Notes: a model not told the origin generated them from the letters alone. A stretch of 64,000 bases of DNA from Chitinophaga skermanii (GCF_003259335.1 NZ_QLLL01000011.1:100593-164592), one strand, 5' to 3'; shown: positions 18,671 through 27,958, counted from the first letter of the stretch. Translations and numbers: made by a program.

Positions 18671-20905
18671 TTACGGGTTGGCCTGGTCCATGTGCTTCAA
18701 GATGTACTTGAAGCCGCTTTGATTCGCGGGGTTTTCCAAGGCTTTTGCAATATCTCGTTTCTCGCGCGAAGTGAGGTGGAAGCTAAGAGCTGCCGCTTGG
18801 TCTTCTTTCTGCGGAACGTATTGGAAAATCACGCGTTCAAACTTATTGTGGAAATAGCCTTCGATGAAGTTCACGATATAATCCTGGTTGTAATCCTGCA
18901 TGGCGCTCCAATGCTGCTGCATGGTAAATAGCGGTTCGAATAGCAGGTCGCCGAGGTCTTTGTTCTTCTTAATGGAAGTCATATCGTTCTTGCGCGTGTC
19001 GCGAATTTGTATGTAAATGATGCCGCTGGTGTTTTCGTTGATCCACTCGCGGAAGGTGTAAATGAAGCGCAAGGTGGTTTCTTGGCCGAAGTTATCCCGG
19101 ATACCGGCATCCATTACGTCGATAATGGGTTGGCTGGGAAGGAACACGTTCGGCAGCACGTACGGGAAGGTGGCATTCATACGAATGGCACTGGTTACCC
19201 GTAGGTTGGAGGCGTTTTGGGCGGCGAAGAATTGAGAGAAATCCACACCGTCGATGTCGCGGGTAGGCAAATTGGGATAAAGGTATTGCGGCGCGCACAG
19301 GTAGCTAACGGGTTGGGGCGAGATAATTAGCCTTCTGCCGTCGGCGTTGATGGCGCTGTTCCATATCAACATCGGGATTTTCGCTTGCTGCTCTGGCTCG
19401 CGGTATTCGCCCAAGGTGCGGTTCAGCACGTTGTCGGTGTTGAAGTTGAGTTGCATTTCGAAGGAATAGCCCCTGTCCTTCGAGTAAATATTCTTATCGA
19501 TCTTGAAGTTGCGGAACGGGGTAATAAAGTCGTTCACCGCCATAGAACCGAAAACTGAGTTCAATAAATCGCGGCTAATCTTTTCTGTATAGGAGCTGTC
19601 GTACAAGTTAATACGCTGGCCCATTTGCTGGCGGAGGTACAATTCGCGGAAATAGGTAGCCCCCATCATACCACCCGATGCGCCCGTCATTAAAACGGTA
19701 TTCTGCATCAACCTTCCTTCCAATAAACTATCTAAGCGCTGTAGCACATTTACGCTCCAAGCCGCCGAGCGGGAACCGCCGCCGGAGAAGTTGAGCACAA
19801 TTAATTTCGGCTTTTTATTCGCTGGGAACTTGGCGCGCCATGTATCAAGGATCTTGATCGTAGCCGCTTGGTCGTTCTTGCTGCGTTCTTCGCTGAAGAA
19901 AGATTGTAAGTATTGGGCCGTATAGGGAGGGCGAGTGTTTTTGTTTTTGTAATCGAGGCCGTAGGCCTTGTTGCGGTTGTCGATCCAATCGTGCTTAACC
20001 ATCCAGTTAAGGCAAATAAGGATCATAAGCAAGAAGGGAATCGACCAGGTTTGGAGTACGTATGAATAAGCACCGGCGATACCTATAAGGAAAGCGAAGA
20101 AAATAACTACGCTGGCACCTGCCGGGATACGGAAGGCGTTATAGTCCATTAGGTAGGCAAGTATTACGAGGAACACCAAGGCGAGGCCGATGGTAATCAT
20201 GGCAGCGAAGTGGTGTTGACGGAAGATATTATCGAGGTAATGCTTATTGTAGTGACCCACATTCCTGGCCCGGCGTACGCGCCAAGGTGTAGAGAAATAG
20301 TTATCGACCGGTAAAGCATTTTCGTCGGGCTCTTGCGTAGGCTTCATAATGGTGCGCAAGAAATTTCTTGGGTTGCCGAACTTCTTGCTAAGTCTTCTCC
20401 CGATATTTTTATCGGCATTGAAGAAGTAGAAGAACGACACGAAAATAACCAGTAAATACCCACCTAGAAAGCCTTCTAGTAATAAGAGAATATTCGGAAT
20501 ACTATTGAGTTCTTGGATACGTTGGTATTGCCATCCCCGCCACAGCAAGCATAACAAGAAAAGGAGTGGAATAACACAGTTATTCAAGCAGTAGCGAAAG
20601 AAAGGTTGCGACGTGGTGGCCAAGAATTTAAACCGCGACGAGTGTAAAATGAACGTGGTGATGTTCCAACTCATTGTAAACACGGCAATAGCCACACCCA
20701 ATATAGCAGTACTGTAGAAGTTTACTTTCCCTAAGTACTCGGGTGCAAGGAACAATGCATTGCCTCCGAAAACCTTTGCAAATCCGCCATTGATAGTACT
20801 AAAGAGGATCACCCAAAAAATCAGTAATACCTGGTACTTACGGAAATGCAGTAAGAGTAATTGGATAGGAAAGGAATAGTAAATCTTGTAAACAAAATAT
20901 TTCAC
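18671..20905 (-). CDS. Patatin-like phospholipase with N-terminal membrane domain
   Basis: 744 residues. The first ~300 contain about six hydrophobic helices (for example IFWVILFSTINGGF, ILGVAIAVFTMSW). The patatin domain follows: the oxyanion loop FSGGGSRSAAW, the nucleophile Ser in TGASGGMMGA and the dyad Asp in VMDAGIRDN (DAG instead of the usual DGG). Members hydrolyse acyl chains of lipids; here the reaction would occur at the inner membrane. The membrane-fused arrangement is less common than soluble or barrel-linked patatins. No neighbour suggests a more precise role. Confidence 0.85.
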   Translation of the reverse strand: MKYFVYKIYYSFPIQLLLLHFRKYQVLLIFWVILFSTINGGFAKVFGGNALFLAPEYLGKVNFYSTAILGVAIAVFTMSWNITTFILHSSRFKFLATTSQPFFRYCLNNCVIPLLFLLCLLWRGWQYQRIQELNSIPNILLLLEGFLGGYLLVIFVSFFYFFNADKNIGRRLSKKFGNPRNFLRTIMKPTQEPDENALPVDNYFSTPWRVRRARNVGHYNKHYLDNIFRQHHFAAMITIGLALVFLVILAYLMDYNAFRIPAGASVVIFFAFLIGIAGAYSYVLQTWSIPFLLMILICLNWMVKHDWIDNRNKAYGLDYKNKNTRPPYTAQYLQSFFSEERSKNDQAATIKILDTWRAKFPANKKPKLIVLNFSGGGSRSAAWSVNVLQRLDSLLEGRLMQNTVLMTGASGGMMGATYFRELYLRQQMGQRINLYDSSYTEKISRDLLNSVFGSMAVNDFITPFRNFKIDKNIYSKDRGYSFEMQLNFNTDNVLNRTLGEYREPEQQAKIPMLIWNSAINADGRRLIISPQPVSYLCAPQYLYPNLPTRDIDGVDFSQFFAAQNASNLRVTSAIRMNATFPYVLPNVFLPSQPIIDVMDAGIRDNFGQETTLRFIYTFREWINENTSGIIYIQIRDTRKNDMTSIKKNKDLGDLLFEPLFTMQQHWSAMQDYNQDYIVNFIEGYFHNKFERVIFQYVPQKEDQAAALSFHLTSREKRDIAKALENPANQSGFKYILKHMDQANP

Positions 20906-20948
20906 CGTGCTGCCAAACTTGTTAGGTTTAAACTTACGGAAAAAAAAT

Positions 20949-20969
20949 CGTCTCTACGGGGTAGAGACG
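20949..20969 (-). terminator. Terminator of the heme A synthase gene
   Basis: CGTCTCTAC pairs with GTAGAGACG around GGG. Read leftward, seven T follow. It shares the CTCTAC/GTAGAG core of the recurrent family. Confidence 0.85.
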
Positions 20970-20999
20970 ACAAAAGTTTTTTTCAAATATGTTAATATT

Positions 21000-22046
21000 T
21001 TATTGTGCAGTTTTCTTATTTACAAGGAATCTTGCCCATACCATCACCATCAATAGCAACATACCCACAAACTGGTGCGCTAATGCGTAAGATAAAGGAA
21101 TTTTCACTTTGCTATTCAAAAGGGTTAGTACGCCTAGTAATACTTGTAACAATACCATGGCAATGGTTAAGCTGCGCATTTTGTGTAAAGTACTGCCTGG
21201 TGCAATCTTTCCTGCTTTCACCCACCAAATAATAATCAATACCGTTAAAATGTAGGCCAGGCCACGGTGGATAAACTGGATGCTGATCATATTGTGGGTA
21301 ATATCTTCCAAGAAACCACCTTGCGTGAACATGCCGGTAGGTACAATTTGACCGTTAATATCGGGCCAAGTAGTAGCAGCCAAAGCGGCGTGTAAGCCAG
21401 CCATGAAGGCGCCGTATGCTAATTGCACGGTAAGTATAGCAAGAATCCAGTTCGCGAGCTTTTTCAGGTTAGGGGCAAATTGGATTTGAATAGCAGGTGT
21501 GCTCAATTTTAATGCAAACCACATCGTGTATACAAGGCAAGAAAGTGCTGCAATGAAGTGGATGGCTAAGCGGATATGACTAACATACAAATCCTCGTCG
21601 TTAATACCACTTTTCACCATAATCCAACCAATAGCGCCCTGGAGGCCGCCTAAAAGGAAAAGCCCGATCATTGGGTTGATCATATCCTTTTTGAAGCGCT
21701 TGGTAACAACAAAATAGGTGAATGGAACGAAGAATACGATACCAATTAAGCGTCCCCAGTTACGGTGAAGCCATTCCCAGAAATAAATACCTTTAAAATC
21801 TTGTAAGGTAAAGTGGTTGTTGATGTATTTAAACTGCCCGATTTCTTTGTATTTATCAAAAGCAGCTTGCCAGTCGGCCTCGTTCATAGGAGGCAAAGCA
21901 CCCAGCACGAGTTTCCACTCCGTGATAGATAAGCCCGAGCCGGTTAAGCGGGTGATACCGCCTAGCAGCACTTGCACAATAATCATGGCCACGCCTACAA
22001 ATAGCCAAATAACAACGGGTCTGTTTTGCTTCAAATTGGTATCCAT
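21000..22046 (-). CDS. ctaA: Heme A synthase, COX15/CtaA family
   Basis: Oxidises the methyl group of heme O to give heme A for aa3-type cytochrome oxidase. The ATG at 22044-22046 (MDTNLKQNRPVVIW) is preferred; an upstream in-frame ATG at 22103 would add 19 residues. About eight transmembrane helices form two similar halves. The four heme-ligand histidines are visible in HRNWGRLIG, HIRLAIHF, HRGLAYI and ALAHQFVG, and the ITRLTGSGLSITEW signature follows helix 1. The oxidase and ctaB genes are not in this window. Confidence 0.93.
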   Translation of the reverse strand: MDTNLKQNRPVVIWLFVGVAMIIVQVLLGGITRLTGSGLSITEWKLVLGALPPMNEADWQAAFDKYKEIGQFKYINNHFTLQDFKGIYFWEWLHRNWGRLIGIVFFVPFTYFVVTKRFKKDMINPMIGLFLLGGLQGAIGWIMVKSGINDEDLYVSHIRLAIHFIAALSCLVYTMWFALKLSTPAIQIQFAPNLKKLANWILAILTVQLAYGAFMAGLHAALAATTWPDINGQIVPTGMFTQGGFLEDITHNMISIQFIHRGLAYILTVLIIIWWVKAGKIAPGSTLHKMRSLTIAMVLLQVLLGVLTLLNSKVKIPLSYALAHQFVGMLLLMVMVWARFLVNKKTAQ

Positions 22047-22196
22047 ACTGGCGGCAAAATTAGGGTAGAAAAGCTGATTTAAGCTGAAGTTGATTAAAAT
22101 CATGTTTTAGGCTGCATTTTGTGGTTTTAAGGGCATAAAAGGGGGCTTGGTGGGTATAGGGAAGGAATAGGGGTGAATAGTGTGCCCTATATGTGT

Positions 22197-22251
22197 GGAA
22201 TATTGAAAGAACATTGGGATAACATTAGAAGAACATTGGAAGATATTATAA
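22197..22251. repeat. 11-bp tandem array, inverted copy of AATGTTCTTCC
   Basis: Five units: GGAATATTGAA, AGAACATTGGG, ATAACATTAGA, AGAACATTGGA, AGATATTATAA. The reverse complement of the consensus is the same unit as at 8987-9052 and 53976-54074. Confidence 0.88.
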
Positions 22252-22465
22252 ATAGCGCTGTGAAAACTAGCTATTGCCTCACTTTTGGGTACAATTCGTG
22301 CCCATTATGATCCCTTTGCGACAGAGCTGGGGTGCAGGGCGATTTCGTTCAAATCTGCCAACTTTGGTTACCCAACATGTAAAAAGATTTCTACAACTGG
22401 GGAGACAAAAGACGGAGGGGAGGTATGGATATATCCAGCATAAGTCCAATTCCGGGTAACTACTA

Positions 22466-22573
22466 TTAAAGGCAGGTTAAAGTCTTTCAAAGGCAAGTCA
22501 AAGTCTTTCAAAGGGGCGTCAAAGGCTTTTCAAAGGGTTTTCAAAGGCTCGTCAAAGGGAAGTCAAAGGCTCG
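22466..22573. repeat. 10/11-bp tandem array, unit TCAAAGGCTCG-like
   Basis: Ten units beginning (T)CAAAG or TTAAAG: TTAAAGGCAGG, TTAAAGTCTTT, CAAAGGCAAG, TCAAAGTCTTT, CAAAGGGGCG, TCAAAGGCTTT, TCAAAGGGTTT, TCAAAGGCTCG, TCAAAGGGAAG, TCAAAGGCTCG. Two units are 10 bases, the rest 11. Confidence 0.88.
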
Positions 22574-22779
22574 GCATATAAAATGTAACAAAAAAGCAGC
22601 CATTTACAGTACAAATTGGCCTCCTTGGGGGGCGATTTGTCATTTTGAATCTTTTCCAACAAAGTGACAGTATTCAAAAAATTGATGATACTAGGCGCGG
22701 GACATAAAAAACGTCTATCAAATAAAGCAGGTCGGTACCACTGGTTTCCTTAATTTTACCGGCACAAAAAGATTGTCGT

Positions 22780-23382
22780 TTGCTATTACCGTATTTTCAA
22801 GATAAGTATGTAGAAGCCGGATGCGATGAAGCCGGTCGTGGCTGCTTAGCAGGCCCTGTGTTTGCAGCGGCTGTTATTTTGCCACGCAATTTTTCGCACC
22901 CATTGTTAAATGATTCGAAACAATTAAAGGAGGAACATCGATTGGCTTTAAGGCCGGTGATTGAAAAAGAAGCTTTAGCATTCGCGGTAGCGAGCATCGA
23001 CAATGTGGAAATTGATAAGATAAACATCCTGAAAGCTTCATTCAAGGCCATGCACGAGGCATTGGCACAATTGTTGATACAACCCGAATTAATACTGGTT
23101 GACGGCAACCGTTTTTACCCTTATGGAACTATACCACACGAATGTGTCGTAAAAGGCGATGGCAAATATGCATCAATAGCTGCCGCGTCCATATTGGCGA
23201 AGACCTACCGGGATGCCTATATGGAGCAACTCCACGAAGCACACCCGCAATATGGTTGGAACATTAACAAAGGATATCCCACACGTTTACACCGCGACGC
23301 AATTCGCGCACATGGCGATACCCCTTTACACCGCAAGTCGTTCCGACTGTTACCCGATCAACTTGAATTAGACTTTGAATAG
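22780..23382 (+). CDS. rnhB: Ribonuclease HII
   Basis: Removes ribonucleotides misincorporated in DNA. A TTG start gives 200 residues, the usual length; no ATG exists upstream of the catalytic block. The first catalytic motif YVEAGCDEAGRGCLAGPV carries the Asp-Glu pair, followed by LNDSKQL, LVDGNRF with the third acidic residue, and GDGKYASIAAASILAKTYRD. All active-site residues look intact. rpoN follows 92 bases later. Confidence 0.95.
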   Translation: MLLPYFQDKYVEAGCDEAGRGCLAGPVFAAAVILPRNFSHPLLNDSKQLKEEHRLALRPVIEKEALAFAVASIDNVEIDKINILKASFKAMHEALAQLLIQPELILVDGNRFYPYGTIPHECVVKGDGKYASIAAASILAKTYRDAYMEQLHEAHPQYGWNINKGYPTRLHRDAIRAHGDTPLHRKSFRLLPDQLELDFE

Positions 23383-23474
23383 GTTTAAAAACAATTGTAA
23401 AAGCCGTACATTGTTACCGGTTACAATGAGATTAGAACTATTCTTATTTATTAAGAGATTGATAGGAAGAAGCT

Positions 23475-24959
23475 ATGTTAAAGCAGACACAACAACAGAA
23501 ATTACTACAAAAGCTGTCGCCACAACAGATTCAACTAATGAAACTGTTGCAGGTTCCTACTGCTAATTTGGAAGAAAGAATCAAAGAAGAGTTAGAGGAA
23601 AACCCGGCATTGGAACATAGCGAAGATACTTACGACGATGACATGTCGAAGGAAAATGCCGACGAATTCGAATCATCGGAAGATGAATTTGAAATGGACG
23701 GTAGTGAAAGTGAATATGACAATATTGACATATCGGAGTACGTATCAGAAGGCGACGATGATATAGCTGATTATAAATTACGCGACGATAACTACGGCGA
23801 TTCGGAAGAGAGTCGTACCATACCGGTGCGCGTGGAAACATCGTTCCACGATCACTTATTACAGCAATTGGGTATGTTGGCGTTAAACGACCGCGAACAA
23901 CGCATTGCAGAACAAATTATTGGTAGTATTGATGATGATGGTTATTTGAGAAGAGAAGTGAGTGCGGTAGTGGATGATTTGTCATTCTCCCAAAACATCG
24001 ATACAACGGAAGAAGAAGTAAAATCACTGATTAAAGTAATTCAAACTTTTGATCCGCCAGGTGTATGTTGTGCCGATTTACGCGAGTGCTTGTTATTACA
24101 ATTAAAGCGCAAGCCTCAAGACGATCCCGGTGTACAAACAGCCACGCAAATACTCGACGAGTACTTCGAGGAGTTTACCAAGAAGCACTACGAGAAAATC
24201 CAAAAAGCATTGGGATTATCGGATGAGGATTTAAAAGAATCCATCACCCAAATTATCCGCCTTAATCCTAAACCAGGCGGTAATTACGTATCCCTCAACA
24301 AAGCCGAAAGCTACGTTATTCCCGATTTCTTCATACTTAACAACAACGGCAAATTAGAATTGTCGTTAAACGCGAAAAATGCACCAGACCTCCGCATCTC
24401 GGAAGGTTACCGCGAAATGTTGAAAGAGTACGACCGCGGGGATAAGAAAGATAAACGCCAGAAAGAAGCCGTTTTATTCATTAAGCAAAAGATAGACGCA
24501 GCAAAATGGTTCATCGATGCCATTAAGCAAAGGCAGCATACCTTGTTGTCGACCATGGAAGCGATTATGGATTACCAACGCGAGTTCTTCTTAACGGGCG
24601 ATGAAACCACCATGAAGCCGATGATCTTAAAAGACATCGCAGACCTCACTCAACTCGATATTTCCACCGTAAGCCGCGTAGCGAACAGTAAATACGTGCA
24701 AACGGAGTTCGGGACCTTCAAATTAAAATTCTTCTTCTCAGAATCGTTATCGACCGATAGCGGTGAAGAGGTAAGTACACGCGAGGTGAAGAAAATCTTG
24801 TCGGACTTAATCGAAGGCGAAAACAAGCGCAAGCCTTTAAGCGATGAGAACTTGACCAAAATGTTGCAGGACAAGGGGTATAACATTGCCCGTAGAACTG
24901 TGGCGAAGTACCGTGAGCAATTGAACATCCCGGTGGCGCGTTTACGCAAGGCCTTGTAG
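23475..24959 (+). CDS. rpoN: RNA polymerase sigma-54 factor
   Basis: 494 residues. The N-terminal activator-interacting region is Q/L-rich (LKQTQQQKLLQKLSPQQIQL), then comes a long acidic linker (about 45-120), the core-binding domain and the DNA-binding C terminus with the RpoN box ARRTVAKYRE near residue 475. Sigma-54 needs AAA+ enhancer-binding activators, none of which are in this window. One candidate -24/-12 promoter was noted at 55836-55852. The gene lies between rnhB and a PAP2-like membrane gene on the same strand. Confidence 0.97.
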   Translation: MLKQTQQQKLLQKLSPQQIQLMKLLQVPTANLEERIKEELEENPALEHSEDTYDDDMSKENADEFESSEDEFEMDGSESEYDNIDISEYVSEGDDDIADYKLRDDNYGDSEESRTIPVRVETSFHDHLLQQLGMLALNDREQRIAEQIIGSIDDDGYLRREVSAVVDDLSFSQNIDTTEEEVKSLIKVIQTFDPPGVCCADLRECLLLQLKRKPQDDPGVQTATQILDEYFEEFTKKHYEKIQKALGLSDEDLKESITQIIRLNPKPGGNYVSLNKAESYVIPDFFILNNNGKLELSLNAKNAPDLRISEGYREMLKEYDRGDKKDKRQKEAVLFIKQKIDAAKWFIDAIKQRQHTLLSTMEAIMDYQREFFLTGDETTMKPMILKDIADLTQLDISTVSRVANSKYVQTEFGTFKLKFFFSESLSTDSGEEVSTREVKKILSDLIEGENKRKPLSDENLTKMLQDKGYNIARRTVAKYREQLNIPVARLRKAL

Positions 24960-25007
24960 GGGAGATTAATAAACATTGTGTAGTTTCGTGCACAAACAAG
25001 CAATTAC

Positions 25008-25700
25008 GTGTTAGTAGAAGAAAATCAATTCATCGAGGCTCCGGGCCCGGCACCCATCGACTTTCCGCCCGCTTTACGAGGCGTGGCGCATGTGATTTCG
25101 TATATCTGTCATCCTTTATTTTTACCCTTATTAGTAACAGCATTGTGCGTGAATGCCTTGCCGGAGGAGTTTGTATTCTTCCGCGAGCAGAGCATCATGT
25201 TTGCGTACGATACATTATTAATAAGAGTGGGGGCGATCACGATTTTATTCCCGATGTTGGTGGTGTTACTGGGTAGGGCGCTGGGTTTTGTAGGTTCTAT
25301 ATATATGAAGTCGCAGCGCGATAGGATTATCCCGTACGTGGCGAGCGTGATCTTTTATTTTTGGGCGTTTTATACGTTTAAGAAAGAGGGGGAGGCGCCG
25401 GCGTTTTACGTGTCGTTCTTCTTGGGGATCTTTTTGTCGGTGGTATTTAGCTTGGTTGCCAATAACTTCTTGAAAATCAGCATGCATACTGTTGGATGGG
25501 GAGGCATGATTGGGTTTTTCACCGTATTAATGTGGGGAATGGGCATGAACGTGGCGGTGCCATTGGCCTTGATATTTGTATTATCGGGTTTGGTAGCTAC
25601 GGCGCGCTTGATTTTGAATGCGCATACCCCGGCGGAAGTGTATATTGGATTTATTGGGGGGATATTAATGCAATGGATTGCGTTCGGGATATTGGGGTAG
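25008..25700 (+). CDS. PAP2-like integral membrane protein
   Basis: A 230-residue protein with a GTG start, 48 bases after rpoN. About six transmembrane helices. The SQRDRIIPY and ARLILNAHTPAEVYIGFIGG segments recall the KxxxxxxRP and SRxxxxxH motifs of type-2 phosphatidic acid phosphatases, with His in NAHTPAEV at the expected place; the usual PSGH motif is not evident. It may be a degenerate or non-catalytic family member. The function is not predictable from the context. Confidence 0.6.
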   Translation: MLVEENQFIEAPGPAPIDFPPALRGVAHVISYICHPLFLPLLVTALCVNALPEEFVFFREQSIMFAYDTLLIRVGAITILFPMLVVLLGRALGFVGSIYMKSQRDRIIPYVASVIFYFWAFYTFKKEGEAPAFYVSFFLGIFLSVVFSLVANNFLKISMHTVGWGGMIGFFTVLMWGMGMNVAVPLALIFVLSGLVATARLILNAHTPAEVYIGFIGGILMQWIAFGILG

Positions 25701-25730
25701 GAAGAAGAAAAAAGGAATTTAAAATATAGG

Positions 25731-25768
25731 AAAGGGGCCGTCGCTACGCATGTAGAGGCGGCCTTTTT
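25731..25768 (+). terminator. Terminator after the PAP2-like gene
   Basis: GGCCG pairs with CGGCC and CTAC with GTAG further in, with flanking AAA/TTT and a T run at 25764-25768. It is a diverged member of the CTAC/GTAG hairpin family. Confidence 0.7.
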
Positions 25769-25914
25769 GGGTTTTACATAAAAAAATAAAAAAAATATTT
25801 CGGCGCGCACGTTCAGTGCGTACCGGGATACGATCTTTGTACTGTTGATTGCAACGAAGCAGTCAAAAGGGTGGATGCTAGTAAAATTAGTAATATTTGA
25901 AAATTGCTAAAAAA

Positions 25915-25948
25915 TTTAGGAAAATATCAGAATTAAGTTTTACCTTAG
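25915..25948 (+). promoter_or_regulatory. Candidate recA promoter
   Basis: TACCTTAG at 25941-25948 differs from TAnnTTTG in one position, and TTTA lies at 25915-25918, 22 bases upstream. It lies 52 bases before the recA start. No palindromic SOS box was recognised. Confidence 0.35.
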
Positions 25949-26000
25949 CATCACCATTAGATTTGAAAAAACTATACTAAACAAACAAACACTAAAGATT

Positions 26001-27014
26001 ATGTCTAACGCGAATGCAGATAAATTGAAGGCGCTTCGCCTTACGATGGATAAAATCGAGAAAGATTTTGGTAAGGGTTCGGTGATGATGATGGGTGAGA
26101 AGGGTGTAGAGCCTATGGAAGTTATTTCTACCGGGTCTTTAGGATTGGACATAGCATTAGGTATTGGTGGTTTTCCGAAGGGTAGGATCATTGAGATCTA
26201 CGGCCCGGAATCTTCTGGTAAAACAACGGTAGCCATTCATACGATTGCTGAAGCGCAGAAAAAAGGTGGTATTTGTGCCATCATCGATGCTGAGCATGCT
26301 TTTGATAGTTCTTATGCGCAGCGTTTGGGAGTGGATGTTGATTCGTTATTGATTTCGCAGCCTGACCATGGTGAGCAAGCATTGGAAATTGCGGATCGTT
26401 TGATCTTGTCTGGTGCTGTTGATGTGGTGGTGATTGACTCTGTAGCGGCTTTGGTGCCGAAGGGTGAGTTGGAAGGTGAAATGGGTGATAGCAAAATGGG
26501 TTTACAAGCTCGTTTGATGTCACAAGCATTACGTAAGTTAACAGCTACGATTGCTAAGACGAACTGTTGCTGTATTTTCATCAACCAGTTACGTGAGAAG
26601 ATTGGTGTGATGTTCGGTAACCCAGAAACAACTACAGGTGGTAACGCCTTGAAGTTCTACGCGTCTGTTCGTTTGGATATTCGTCGTATGAGTCAAATTA
26701 AAGATGGCGATGAAGCGGTAGGTAACCGTGTAAAAGTAAAAGTTGTAAAGAATAAGGTGGCGCCACCATTCCGCCAAGCGGAGTTTGATATCATCTATGG
26801 TTTAGGTGTATCTAAGGTAGGCGAGCTGATTGATATGGGTGTTGAATTCGGTATTGTTCAAAAAAGCGGTAGCTGGTTCAGTTATGAAAGTAACAAATTG
26901 GGCCAAGGTCGTGATGCTGTAAAGCAATTGTTGTTGGACAACCCGGAAGTAGCAGCAGAAATCGAAAACAAAATCAAAGCGAAGTTAGCAGAACAAGCGG
27001 CTGCAACGGCGTAA
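26001..27014 (+). CDS. recA: Recombinase RecA
   Basis: DNA strand-exchange ATPase for homologous recombination and the SOS response. 337 residues, normal length. Walker A GPESSGKT (about residues 66-73), Walker B VVVIDSVAAL, loop L1 GEMGDSKMGLQARLMSQALR, loop L2 INQLREKIGVMFGNPETTTGG, and the KVVKNKVAPPF segment are all intact. The C-terminal tail is short and alanine-rich. Confidence 0.98.
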   Translation: MSNANADKLKALRLTMDKIEKDFGKGSVMMMGEKGVEPMEVISTGSLGLDIALGIGGFPKGRIIEIYGPESSGKTTVAIHTIAEAQKKGGICAIIDAEHAFDSSYAQRLGVDVDSLLISQPDHGEQALEIADRLILSGAVDVVVIDSVAALVPKGELEGEMGDSKMGLQARLMSQALRKLTATIAKTNCCCIFINQLREKIGVMFGNPETTTGGNALKFYASVRLDIRRMSQIKDGDEAVGNRVKVKVVKNKVAPPFRQAEFDIIYGLGVSKVGELIDMGVEFGIVQKSGSWFSYESNKLGQGRDAVKQLLLDNPEVAAEIENKIKAKLAEQAAATA

Positions 27015-27340
27015 TGCTAGTGTGATCGAGGGGGGAAGTAATTCTCTCTATAAATGATACGATCTTTCTTATAATGATAAAGGAATGTTTAGTTGAGTAG
27101 CCGTTGGGTTGCTTAACTAAACATCTACCAAAGCATCGTATAGCTTCAAGCGGTGTATGTAAGAGCACTTATTGAAGATGGAAGTATGATGGAAAGCATC
27201 CATACCCAGTTACCCCTTTCTACATAAAATTTAATACATCAATTTTCGGGAGTCATCGCCTTGTTCGCGTGCATCTGTTTGCATGCTAGGCTACGCTTTG
27301 CCTTCAGAAAAATAATTCTTTAACAGCGTTTTATAAACGT

Positions 27341-27356
27341 TTGTTTGGGTTAGTTT
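27341..27356 (+). repeat. TTTGTTTGGGTTAGTT, copy 1
   Basis: Identical 16-base motif to the one at 27421-27436; each is followed within about 10 bases by a terminator-like hairpin. Confidence 0.7.
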
Positions 27357-27363
27357 AGTTTAT

Positions 27364-27389
27364 AGGTTCGTTTTCTAGCGAACCTTTTT
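27364..27389 (+). terminator. Terminator-like hairpin 1
   Basis: AGGTTCG pairs with CGAACCT around TTTTCTAG, followed by a T run to 27389. Confidence 0.65.
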
Positions 27390-27420
27390 AAAATTAACAG
27401 TATTTACCTCCATATAAATA

Positions 27421-27436
27421 TTTGTTTGGGTTAGTT
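27421..27436 (+). repeat. TTTGTTTGGGTTAGTT, copy 2
   Basis: Second identical copy, 80 bases after the first. Confidence 0.7.
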
Positions 27437-27445
27437 CTAGCAAAG

Positions 27446-27473
27446 AAAACGCGCATTATCCAATGCGCGTTTT
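27446..27473 (+). terminator. Terminator-like hairpin 2
   Basis: AAAACGCGCATT pairs perfectly with AATGCGCGTTTT around ATCC. Confidence 0.85.
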
Positions 27474-27550
27474 TATTAGTTCGCAGAAATGTTGTTTGAA
27501 GCATATTAAGTAACTTATACTATCAGTTTAATCCCAAATTTTCTTTGAAA

Positions 27551-27952
27551 ATGAATCGAGTGATTGATTTCGTAAAGAAGAATGAATCGAAATGCCTATG
27601 GTTTATAGTAACGTTTACTGGGGGTATTTTACCAATTCTAATTAGGTTAGCCCTATCCATAGATCTAAATATTAATGCTTTTGATATAAAAGACTTTTTA
27701 TTTGCAGCCTTAGCGTTTAATATCGCTAATTTTAACCTGGTGACTAGTAAAAAGCTGCCACTGAAAATAGTACTATGTGTTGGATCTGCAATGGTAATCG
27801 CTTTTATTGGTATTATATTAGGCGTTTTCTACGCTTATGAAAATAATAGCCTGGGTACAAGATTCTATTCTTTGAATACATTATCAGTATTACTATTTAT
27901 AGGATCTGCTTATATGAGTTATTATGCGAATAAAATTGTCTTCAGTAAATAA
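27551..27952 (+). CDS. Small four-helix membrane protein of the SecB-like cassette
   Basis: A 133-residue protein of unknown family. The ATG at 27551 is chosen over a TTG six bases upstream. Four hydrophobic segments are visible (about 17-37, 48-66, 72-94 and 108-126), with a basic N terminus (MNRVIDFVKKNESK) and a short polar tail. Base composition is clearly richer in A+T than in neighbouring genes, suggesting recent transfer. The next gene starts six bases after the stop, so this is the first gene of a three-gene unit. Confidence 0.65.
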   Translation: MNRVIDFVKKNESKCLWFIVTFTGGILPILIRLALSIDLNINAFDIKDFLFAALAFNIANFNLVTSKKLPLKIVLCVGSAMVIAFIGIILGVFYAYENNSLGTRFYSLNTLSVLLFIGSAYMSYYANKIVFSK

Positions 27953-27958
27953 GAGATT

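Larger units (their letters stand above)
22047..22779. other. Long divergent gap with two repeat arrays
   Basis: 733 bases between ctaA and rnhB. Contains the inverted copy of the 11-bp array (22197-22251) and a second, unrelated AAAGG array (22466-22573). A 61-codon open frame at 22274-22459 has no protein-like features. No clear promoter was found for either neighbour. Confidence 0.55.
27015..27550. other. Gap downstream of recA with hairpins and a duplicated motif
   Basis: 536 bases without a gene. A stem pairing ATGTTTAGTT (27085-27094) with AACTAAACAT (27115-27124) lies 70 bases after recA, but has no T run. Two copies of TTTGTTTGGGTTAGTT (27341-27356 and 27421-27436), each followed by a terminator hairpin, come before the AT-rich cassette. 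Confidence 0.55.

Noticed and set aside
22274..22459. 61-codon frame in the ctaA-rnhB gap
   Set aside because: No recognisable start context, domain or codon pattern.
22466..22573. CRISPR array or minisatellite in a gene
   Set aside because: Units are contiguous, 10-11 bases, without spacers and outside any gene.
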